Shown here: one piece after another, positions 5,246 through 10,736 of the stretch
How the letters are laid out: each line of letters starts with the position of its first letter
Numbering within the stretch: the stretch's first letter is position 1
NCBI GenBank assembly: GCA_030837445.1
Contig: JAUPKM010000251.1
Coordinates: forward strand, 1-10,736
DNA from: Actinomycetota bacterium
GTDB lineage: Bacteria > Actinomycetota > Actinomycetes > S36-B12 > UBA10799
Direction of reading: 5' to 3'
DNA length: 10,736 nucleotides
Position numbers and translations under genes: made by a program
The notes under the pieces: generated by a model
Told to the model about the DNA's origin: nothing
The model's database searches: none
The model's input: the letters and a program-made list of their open reading frames with translations, nothing else

Positions 5246-6736
5246 ATGGCACACCCCGACGAGGCACTGGCCGTGCTCGGACTGACCTACGACGATGTGC
5301 TGCTTCTCCCGGCAGAGTCCGATGTCATCCCAAGCGAAGTGGACACGGCCTCCAGGTTGAGCCGCAATATCGCGTTGCGGGTGCCGCTGCTGTCCAGCGC
5401 GATGGACACCGTCACCGAGGCACGGATGGCGATCGCGATGGCGAGGTTCGGGGGCGCGGGGGTGCTTCACCGGAATCTGTCGATAACTGATCAGGCGACC
5501 CAGGTCGACCTCGTCAAGCGGTCCGAGGCCGGAATGGTCACAGACCCGGTCACCTGCCATCCGGAGCACACGCTCGCAGACGTGGATCACCTCTGCGCGC
5601 AGTACCGAATCTCCGGTGTGCCGGTGGTGGACTCCGACGGCATCCTGCTGGGAATTGTCACCAATCGCGATATGCGGTTCGAAGACGATATGAGCCTGCT
5701 GGTGCGTGATGTCATGACCCCGATGCCGTTGGTGACGGCGCCGGTGGGGATCGATGCCGCCGCAGCGTTGGATCTGTTGCGGGCGCACAAAATTGAGAAG
5801 TTACCGCTGGTGGACTCGGGTGGGCGGCTCCGCGGCCTAATCACGGTGAAGGACTTCGTGAAGCGGGAGCAGTACCCGCAGGCCACAAAGGACGTCGACG
5901 GCCGACTGGTGGTCGGAGCGGCCGTCGGAGTCGGTGAGGACGCGCACCTGCGGGCGATGGCGCTGGTCGACGCCGGCGTGGATTTCCTGGTGGTCGATAC
6001 CGCGCATGGCCATTCCAGGTCGGTACTGGAAATGGTGTCGAAGGTGAAGGCGTCCTCCTCGGTCGATGTGGTCGGCGGCAATGTGGCGACCCGAGCCGGC
6101 GCCGCCGCACTGATCGACGCCGGCGCGGACGGAATCAAGGTGGGGGTCGGGCCAGGCTCGATCTGTACCACCCGGGTGGTCGCCGGCGTCGGGGTGCCAC
6201 AGGTGACTGCGATCAACGAGGCGGCCAAGGCGGCCCGGCCCGCCGGTGTCCCGGTGATCGGCGACGGTGGCCTGCAGTACAGCGGGGATATCGCCAAGGC
6301 GCTGGTCGCCGGCGCGGATACGGTGATGCTCGGTTCGCTGCTCGCCGGTTGCGATGAGGCGCCAGGTGAGGTGATCTTCGTCAACGGGAAGCAGTACAAG
6401 CAGTACCGCGGGATGGGGTCGCTGGGGGCGATGGAATCGCGAGGACAAGCCCGCTCCTACTCCAAGGACCGCTACTTTCAGGATGACGTGCTCAGCGACG
6501 ACAAATTGGTACCGGAGGGGATCGAGGGGCAAGTGCCCTACCGTGGCAGGCTCGCGGTGGTGGCACACCAACTGGTAGGTGGCCTGCGGGCTTCGATGGG
6601 CTATGCCGGGGCGGGCACGATCGGCGAACTGCAGGCAAACGGACAGTTCGTGCAGATCACCGCGGCCGGACTGCGGGAGAGCCACCCGCACGATATTCAG
6701 ATGACTGTGGAAGCTCCCAACTACCGGGGCAATTGA
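5246..6736 (+). CDS. guaB: IMP dehydrogenase GuaB (catalytic, CBS-containing)
   Basis: A 496-residue cytoplasmic enzyme that oxidises IMP to XMP with NAD+, the committed step to GMP. Domain order is an N-terminal TIM-barrel part (TYDDVLLLPAESDV, then PLLSSAMDTVTEARMAIAMA), two CBS domains at about 98-150 and 157-208 (MVTDPVTC and VMTPMPLV), and the remaining barrel. The catalytic loop GVGPGSICTTRVV carries Cys307. GVPVIGDGGLQYSGDIAKAL binds phosphate. The mobile flap has the Arg409-Tyr410 dyad (KDRYFQ) followed by KLVPEGIEGQVPYRG. The length is standard for bacterial IMPDH and no key residue is missing. In actinobacteria this is the essential paralogue (GuaB2 of M. tuberculosis). CBS domains usually bind ATP/GTP and tune activity. 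guaB3 follows after 37 nt on the same strand. Confidence 0.97.
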   Translation: MAHPDEALAVLGLTYDDVLLLPAESDVIPSEVDTASRLSRNIALRVPLLSSAMDTVTEARMAIAMARFGGAGVLHRNLSITDQATQVDLVKRSEAGMVTDPVTCHPEHTLADVDHLCAQYRISGVPVVDSDGILLGIVTNRDMRFEDDMSLLVRDVMTPMPLVTAPVGIDAAAALDLLRAHKIEKLPLVDSGGRLRGLITVKDFVKREQYPQATKDVDGRLVVGAAVGVGEDAHLRAMALVDAGVDFLVVDTAHGHSRSVLEMVSKVKASSSVDVVGGNVATRAGAAALIDAGADGIKVGVGPGSICTTRVVAGVGVPQVTAINEAAKAARPAGVPVIGDGGLQYSGDIAKALVAGADTVMLGSLLAGCDEAPGEVIFVNGKQYKQYRGMGSLGAMESRGQARSYSKDRYFQDDVLSDDKLVPEGIEGQVPYRGRLAVVAHQLVGGLRASMGYAGAGTIGELQANGQFVQITAAGLRESHPHDIQMTVEAPNYRGN

Positions 6737-6759
6737 GCACACCCGCAGCCCTCGGTGCG

Positions 6760-6773
6760 TAGGCTGTTGGTCT
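6760..6773 (+). promoter_or_regulatory. Possible -10 upstream of guaB3
   Basis: TAGGCT (6760-6765) ends 8 nt before the GTG at 6774, compatible with a leaderless or near-leaderless start. TTGAGC at 6733-6738 overlaps the guaB stop but would give a 21-bp spacer, which is too long. guaB3 may also be read from guaB. Confidence 0.3.
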
Positions 6774-7883
6774 GTGACCGAGATCGAACTTGGGCGATCG
6801 AAGCGTGCCCGTGCCGCATACTCCTTCGACGATGTCGCGATAGCGCCTAGTCGGCGAACCCGCGACCCGCAGGAGTGCTCCATCTCGTGGCGGCTCGACG
6901 CCTACAACTTCGAGCTGCCGGTGATGGCCGCCCCAATGGATTCGGTGGTGTCACCGGCGACCGCGATCGAGTTGGGCGGGCTCGGAGCGTTGGCAGTGCT
7001 CAACCTTGAGGGTCTGTGGACTCGGTACCAGGACCCCACCTCGCTGCTGCAGGAGGTGGCCGAGTTGTCCCCGGCGGATGCCCGGGCGCGGCTGTGCCAG
7101 TTGTACGCCCCGGATATCTCGGCGGAGCTCATCGCTGAGCGGATCGCCGAGTTGCGGGCCGGAGGTCATACGGTGGCGGCAGCGCTCTCCCCGCAGCGGA
7201 CCCGTCAGTTCGCGAAAGCGGTGCTGGACTCCGGTGTCGACGTCTTCGTCATCCGCGGCACCACTGTCAGCGCCGAGCATGTGTCCGAGGGCACCGATCC
7301 GCTGAACCTGAAGCAATTCATCTACGAGCTGGATGTACCGGTCGTGGTTGGCGGAGTCGCGACGTATTCGGCGGCACTGCATCTGATGCGGGCTGGGGCG
7401 GCCGGCGTACTGGTTGGCTTTGGCGGTGGCGCCACCCACACCAACCATCAGGTGCTTGGGGTGCGGGTACCGATGGCCTCGGCCGTCGCTGATGTTGCTG
7501 CCGCCCGTGGCCACTATCTGGATGAGTCCGGCGGCCGCTATGTGCATGTGATTGCGGACGGGGCGATGGGCCGCACCGGCGATGTCGTCAAGGCTGTCGC
7601 CTGTGGCGCCGACGCGGTGATGGTCGGCTCCATGCTCGCCCGCGCTGACAGCGCGCCAGGCGGCGGGTTGCACTGGGGGATGGAGGCGGTGCATCCGACC
7701 CTTCCCCGCGGGGAGGTGGTCGATCTTGGGACGGTCGGCACTCTGCGGCAGGTCCTGGTGGGTCCGTCGACGATCGGCGACGGATCGATGAATATCGCCG
7801 GCGCTCTCCGGCGGGCCGTGGCGACCTGTGGATATGCGGATTTGAAGGAGTTCCAGCGCGTCGGGATGGTCATCCCGCGGTGA
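6774..7883 (+). CDS. guaB3: GuaB3, IMPDH/GMP-reductase family protein lacking the active-site Cys
   Basis: A 369-residue paralogue of GuaB without CBS domains, typical of the actinobacterial GuaB3 group encoded beside guaB. Barrel motifs are recognisable: YSFDDVAIAPSRRTRD at the N-terminus, LPVMAAPMDSVVSP, VIADGAMGRTGDVVKAVACGADAVMVGS, and the GuaB3-typical end ALRRAVATCGYADLKEFQRV. At the catalytic loop GuaB has GSICTTR, but this protein reads GGATHTNH (218-225), placing His222 where Cys307 of GuaB sits. Normal IMP dehydrogenase chemistry through a Cys thioimidate is therefore not expected. The molecular role of GuaB3 is not well settled; a GMP-reductase-like activity has been proposed for some members. 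The start is GTG 6774, with no Shine-Dalgarno. Family assignment is firm, activity unknown. Confidence 0.93.
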   Translation: MTEIELGRSKRARAAYSFDDVAIAPSRRTRDPQECSISWRLDAYNFELPVMAAPMDSVVSPATAIELGGLGALAVLNLEGLWTRYQDPTSLLQEVAELSPADARARLCQLYAPDISAELIAERIAELRAGGHTVAAALSPQRTRQFAKAVLDSGVDVFVIRGTTVSAEHVSEGTDPLNLKQFIYELDVPVVVGGVATYSAALHLMRAGAAGVLVGFGGGATHTNHQVLGVRVPMASAVADVAAARGHYLDESGGRYVHVIADGAMGRTGDVVKAVACGADAVMVGSMLARADSAPGGGLHWGMEAVHPTLPRGEVVDLGTVGTLRQVLVGPSTIGDGSMNIAGALRRAVATCGYADLKEFQRVGMVIPR

Positions 7884-7894
7884 CGCGGTAGCGC

Positions 7895-7935
7895 TGCGGC
7901 GGGCACCGCCGTCGAGGGCCGCCAGTCCCGCCGCA
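7895..7935 (+). terminator. Hairpin after guaB3
   Basis: TGCGGCGGG (7895-7903) is complementary to CCCGCCGCA (7927-7935) with a 23-nt loop. A competing small hairpin CGGCGG-GCA-CCGCCG (7897-7911) uses the left arm. It lies 12 nt after the guaB3 stop and has no U-tract. It plausibly ends the guaB-guaB3 unit before the dehydrogenase gene. Confidence 0.45.
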
Positions 7936-7951
7936 ATCCGCTGATTCCCGG

Positions 7952-7992
7952 GCAGTACTGCTCGTGCTCTTCCGTCCCGTAGCCCGTACTGT
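7952..7992 (+). promoter_or_regulatory. SSADH promoter region: palindrome plus leaderless-type -10
   Basis: TACTGT (7987-7992) ends exactly 6 nt before the ATG at 7999 and no Shine-Dalgarno is visible, fitting a leaderless start. The 10-bp perfect palindrome GCAGTACTGC (7952-7961) lies just upstream of where the -35 would be and could be an operator. GTACTG recurs at 7986-7991, overlapping the -10. Confidence 0.35.
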
Positions 7993-7998
7993 GTCTCC

Positions 7999-9594
7999 AT
8001 GACGCTGCACACAGACGTGACCCCCGAGACCTCGACTCCGCTGGCAGACGAAGTGATGTCCGCCGATCTGGTGCGATTGTTACGTCACCGGGTGACCTCT
8101 GGCGGTACCAACGGCGTCACCGTCGGTACCGCGCCGTTGGACGGTTCACCGCTGCCCGCGGTGCCGGTGTCGGGTGCCGAGGATGTCGAGGTGGCGTTCC
8201 GCACGGCGCGGCGTCACTTCCCGTCGTGGTCGGCCATGGACGTGTCTGCCCGGGCAAGGATTCTGCTCCGATTCCACGACTTGGTACTGCAGCGACGTGC
8301 TCAGGGCCTGGATATCGTGCAACTGGAGACCGGCAAGGCTCGCGGCCACGCCGCGGAAGAGCTCGCCGATGTCCTGATCACCTCCCGCTATTACGGGCGG
8401 ACGGCAGCGAAGGTGCTGCGGGCCGGCAAGCGCAAGGGCGCCATCCCGGTGCTGACCAGCACCCGGGTTCATCACGACCCAATCGGTGTGGTCGGCATCA
8501 TCTCGCCCTGGAATTATCCGCTGACGCTGGCCATCAGCGATGCGCTCGCGGCATTGGTCGCCGGCAACACGGTGGTGCTCAAGCCGGATGTGCAGACGAT
8601 GTACACGGCGCTGTGGGTGGTTGAGCTGCTGTTTGAGGCGGGGTTGCCCGAAGGTGTGCTGAACGTTGTCAACGGCGAGGGTGCCGTCGTGGGTCCGATG
8701 GTCGCGGCGAGTGCCGACTACCTGATGTTCACCGGATCGACAGCGGTCGGCCGGACCGTGGCCGCCCAGTGTGGCGAGCGCCTGATTGGCTGCTCGATGG
8801 AACTCGGCGGCAAGAACGCCATGATCATCTGTGAGGACGCCGACCCCGAACGGGCCGCGGGAATCGCGGTCGGAGCCAGCTTCGCCAATGCCGGTCAGCT
8901 CTGCATTTCGATGGAACGGATCTATGTGGTCGGCGACGCCTATCAGGACTTCGTTGCCGCCTTTGTGCGTCGGACGGATGCGCTCAAGCTGGCTGGCGGA
9001 ATCGGCTGGGGGTCGGACGTCGGCTCGTTGATCTCCGGCAGGCAACTTGAACGAGTGGTCGAGCATGTCGAGCAGGCCAAATCCCACGGCGCCAAGGTGC
9101 TCGCCGGCGGCCGGGCGAGGCCGGATATCGGACCGTACTTCTATGAGCCGACGATCCTGGAGGACGTCTATGAGGGGATGACCCTCTGTCGTAACGAGAC
9201 GTTTGGGCCGGTGGCCAGCATCTACCGCGTCCCCACCGTGGAGGAGGCGATCCGGGAGGCGAACGACACAAACTACGGGCTGAATGCCTCGGTGGTCACC
9301 CGCTCGACGAAACTGGGCAAATATGTCGCCTCGCAACTGATGTCGGGAACCGTCAATATCAACGAAGGGTACGGCGCGGCCTGGGCCAGCATCGATGCTC
9401 CGATGGGTGGTTACGGACTGTCGGGCATTGGTCGTCGGCACGGTCCGGAGGGGCTGTTGAAGTACACCGAGTACAAGACTGTTTCGGTCCAGCGGCTGCT
9501 CGGATTCACCCGACCGGACGGTGTCAGCGATATGGCCTGGAGTGAGGGACTGATCCAATCGGTTGCGCTGCTGAAGAAGTTCGGGATGAAGTAG
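7999..9594 (+). CDS. gabD2: Succinate-semialdehyde dehydrogenase, GabD2-like (aldehyde dehydrogenase superfamily)
   Basis: A 531-residue NAD(P)-dependent aldehyde dehydrogenase, expected to oxidise succinic semialdehyde to succinate at the end of 4-aminobutyrate or alternative 2-oxoglutarate breakdown. The catalytic set is complete: Asn172 (SPWNYPLTL), Lys195 (VVLKPD), the Rossmann turn FTGSTAVG at 244-251, Glu268 (MELGGKN), the nucleophile Cys302 (NAGQLCIS) and Glu400-x-Phe (NETFGPVA). The end SIDAPMGGYGLSGIGRRHGPEGLLKYTEY resembles the mycobacterial GabD2 group rather than E. coli GabD. Substrate is inferred from similarity only; other aldehydes are possible. The ATG at 7999 follows TACTGT by 6 nt. 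The reading frame closes with three TAG codons in a row (9592-9600). It sits between guaB3 and a GMC oxidoreductase, where M. tuberculosis (from memory) has none. Confidence 0.88.
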   Translation: MTLHTDVTPETSTPLADEVMSADLVRLLRHRVTSGGTNGVTVGTAPLDGSPLPAVPVSGAEDVEVAFRTARRHFPSWSAMDVSARARILLRFHDLVLQRRAQGLDIVQLETGKARGHAAEELADVLITSRYYGRTAAKVLRAGKRKGAIPVLTSTRVHHDPIGVVGIISPWNYPLTLAISDALAALVAGNTVVLKPDVQTMYTALWVVELLFEAGLPEGVLNVVNGEGAVVGPMVAASADYLMFTGSTAVGRTVAAQCGERLIGCSMELGGKNAMIICEDADPERAAGIAVGASFANAGQLCISMERIYVVGDAYQDFVAAFVRRTDALKLAGGIGWGSDVGSLISGRQLERVVEHVEQAKSHGAKVLAGGRARPDIGPYFYEPTILEDVYEGMTLCRNETFGPVASIYRVPTVEEAIREANDTNYGLNASVVTRSTKLGKYVASQLMSGTVNINEGYGAAWASIDAPMGGYGLSGIGRRHGPEGLLKYTEYKTVSVQRLLGFTRPDGVSDMAWSEGLIQSVALLKKFGMK

Positions 9595-9632
9595 TAGTAG
9601 GGGCTCTGTCGAAGGAACTGACCGTGTACCAC

Positions 9633-9642
9633 GCCTGCAGGC
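9633..9642. repeat. Short palindrome GCCTGCAGGC
   Basis: A perfect 10-bp palindrome in the 70-nt gap between the SSADH stop and the GMC start. It could be an operator or part of a weak hairpin; no other structure is seen in this gap. By length alone it may be chance. Confidence 0.25.
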
Positions 9643-9653
9643 AATGAACGAAC

Positions 9654-9658
9654 GGGAG
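9654..9658 (+). promoter_or_regulatory. Ribosome binding site of the GMC oxidoreductase gene
   Basis: GGGAG ends six bases before the ATG at 9665 and fixes this start. The preceding genes in this half of the window lack such a site. Confidence 0.6.
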
Positions 9659-9664
9659 TGAAGT

Positions 9665-10736
9665 ATGACCACAACAACCCAGTCCGCCACGGAGCACTAC
9701 GACGTAATCGTGGTGGGTTCCGGCTTCGGCGGCTCGGTATCGGCCCTTCGATTGGTCGAGAAGGGTTACCGGGTGGCCGTGTTGGAGGCGGGTCAGAGGT
9801 TCACCGATGCGACCCTGCCGGCGACCTCCTGGCGGCTTCGCAAATTCCTCTGGGCACCCGGACTCGGTCTGACCGGCTTGCAGCGGATCCACAAACTCAA
9901 CAACGTGATCGTGCTTGCCGGCGCCGGAGTCGGCGGCGGTTCACTGATCTACGCAAACACCCTCTACGTCCCACCGGAACCCTTCTTCAAAGACCGGCAA
10001 TGGGCACACATCACCGACTGGGCCGACGAACTGGGGCCCTACTACGACCAGGCTTCGCGGATGCTGGGCGTCACCCCGAACCCGACCATGACCCCGTCGG
10101 ATGTCGCGATCAAGGAACTGGCCGAGGAGATGGGGGTTGGGGACACCTTCCGGCTCACTCCGGTCGGGGTGTTCTTCGGGCCCCGCGCCGGCGAAACGGT
10201 GGACGATCCCTTCTTCGGTGGTGTCGGGCCTGCCCGGACCGGCTGCAAGGAGTGCGGCGAGTGCATGACAGGTTGCCGCCACAACGCCAAGAACACCCTG
10301 CCCAAGAACTACCTAGGCCTCGCCGAGGATGCCGGTGCGGAGGTCTTCCCGTTGACGATGGTGACCACGATCCGGCCGGGCATCAACGATGAGCCCTGGT
10401 CGATCGAGACCAAGCGCACCGGTCGGCCCGGGGGCAGGCGCACCTTCACAGCCGACCAGGTGATCGTTGCGGCCGGTACCTACAGCACCCAGAAGTTGCT
10501 GCACCGGATGCGTGACACGGGTGTTCTGCCGGGCCTGTCGAAGCGGTTGGGGTACCTGTCCCGGACCAACTCGGAGTCGCTCGTCGGCGCGGTGGGGGCG
10601 ACCACTGGAAAGGATTACTCCGAGGGCGTCGCCATCACCTCCAGCTTCTTCCCGGAGCCCCACACCCATATCGAGCCAGTCCGGTACGGCAAGGGTTCCA
10701 ACGCGATGGGCCTGCTGCAGACCATCCTGACCGACG
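9665..10736 (+). CDS. GMC-family FAD oxidoreductase, ChoD-like (5' part, truncated by window end)
   Basis: The first 357 codons of a flavin oxidoreductase; related ChoD-like proteins are about 570-580 residues, so about 220 are missing. The FAD-binding Rossmann fold is at 13-42 (VIVVGSGFGGS, then VAVLEAG with Glu41). LAGAGVGGGSLIYAN at 84-98 is the GMC signature region, and VIVAAGTYSTQKLL at 266-279 continues the FAD domain. Residues 194-204 read CKECGECMTGC, a CX2CX2CX3C arrangement, followed by RHNAKNTLPKNYLGLAE, typical of actinobacterial ChoD-like proteins. No signal peptide is visible. Its place after guaB/guaB3 matches choD of M. tuberculosis, annotated as a cholesterol oxidase, but sterol activity for this branch is doubtful and the substrate here is unknown. 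The start ATG 9665 has GGGAG upstream. Confidence 0.9.
   Translation, partial: MTTTTQSATEHYDVIVVGSGFGGSVSALRLVEKGYRVAVLEAGQRFTDATLPATSWRLRKFLWAPGLGLTGLQRIHKLNNVIVLAGAGVGGGSLIYANTLYVPPEPFFKDRQWAHITDWADELGPYYDQASRMLGVTPNPTMTPSDVAIKELAEEMGVGDTFRLTPVGVFFGPRAGETVDDPFFGGVGPARTGCKECGECMTGCRHNAKNTLPKNYLGLAEDAGAEVFPLTMVTTIRPGINDEPWSIETKRTGRPGGRRTFTADQVIVAAGTYSTQKLLHRMRDTGVLPGLSKRLGYLSRTNSESLVGAVGATTGKDYSEGVAITSSFFPEPHTHIEPVRYGKGSNAMGLLQTILTD

Noticed and set aside
5837..6883. 348-codon minus-strand frame across guaB/guaB3
   Set aside because: It spans two well-supported genes and their gap and shows only reverse-complement composition.
8146..9690. 514-codon open frame on the minus strand opposite SSADH
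   Set aside because: It is opposite a gene with all ALDH catalytic residues. The translation is rich in His, Arg and Asp without domain signs and there is no ribosome site.
1..10736. Mobile elements, CRISPR arrays, tRNA, rRNA, frameshifted genes
   Set aside because: No terminal repeats, transposase or integrase motifs, spaced repeats or tRNA-like folds were found. All recognised genes read through intact apart from the two cut by the window ends.

Overview
The window is high-GC DNA from an actinobacterium. It carries the conserved groES-groEL1 / WhiB3(WhiD) / BldM / guaB-guaB3 / ChoD-like neighbourhood. From memory, Mycobacterium tuberculosis has groES-groEL1-whiB3-Rv3415c-sigD-...-guaB2-guaB3-choD with the same relative orientations, and Streptomyces places whiD and bldM close to groEL1 and guaB. 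The genus cannot be fixed from sequence alone. bldM is present and sigD is not seen, and an aldehyde dehydrogenase sits between guaB3 and the GMC oxidoreductase. This fits a non-mycobacterial, Streptomyces/Propionibacteriales-like lineage better than Mycobacterium, but that is inference.

Layout. (1) 1-2140, chaperonins: the 3' end of groES; a 293-nt gap with a GC hairpin, no TpA step and a C-rich, G-poor leader; groEL1 with a His-rich tail; and a very strong GC stem-loop that closes the convergent pair groEL1/whiB. (2) 2156-5202, regulators: a WhiB3/WhiD-type iron-sulfur regulator on the minus strand, divergent from a MerR-type regulator with a cobalamin-binding-like C-terminal half; then an unrecognised TPR-like helical protein and the orphan response regulator BldM. 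(3) 5246-7883, purine synthesis: guaB (IMP dehydrogenase with CBS domains) and guaB3, a CBS-less paralogue lacking the catalytic cysteine. (4) 7999-10736, oxidoreductases: a succinate-semialdehyde dehydrogenase (GabD2 type) and the first 357 codons of a ChoD-like GMC oxidoreductase that runs off the window.

Working together: regions 1 and 3 are housekeeping (protein folding, GMP supply). Region 2 groups a redox/iron-sulfur sensor-type regulator (WhiB), a putative cobalamin- or light-type sensor regulator (MerR) and a developmental response regulator (BldM). No functional link between the three is shown by sequence beyond adjacency. Several genes (MerR, TPR, guaB, SSADH, and less exactly guaB3) have a -10-like hexamer ending 6-8 nt before the start codon and no convincing Shine-Dalgarno, which suggests leaderless transcripts. 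groEL1, whiB and the GMC gene have SD-like sequences instead.

The most notable observations are: the W-x9-EH cobalamin signature of the MerR protein; the TpA-free, rut-like groES-groEL1 gap; the Cys-to-His change in GuaB3; the CX2CX2CX3C ferredoxin-like motif in the GMC oxidoreductase; and the degenerate GVWGS turn with a short tail in the WhiB protein. No mobile element, CRISPR array, tRNA or rRNA was seen.
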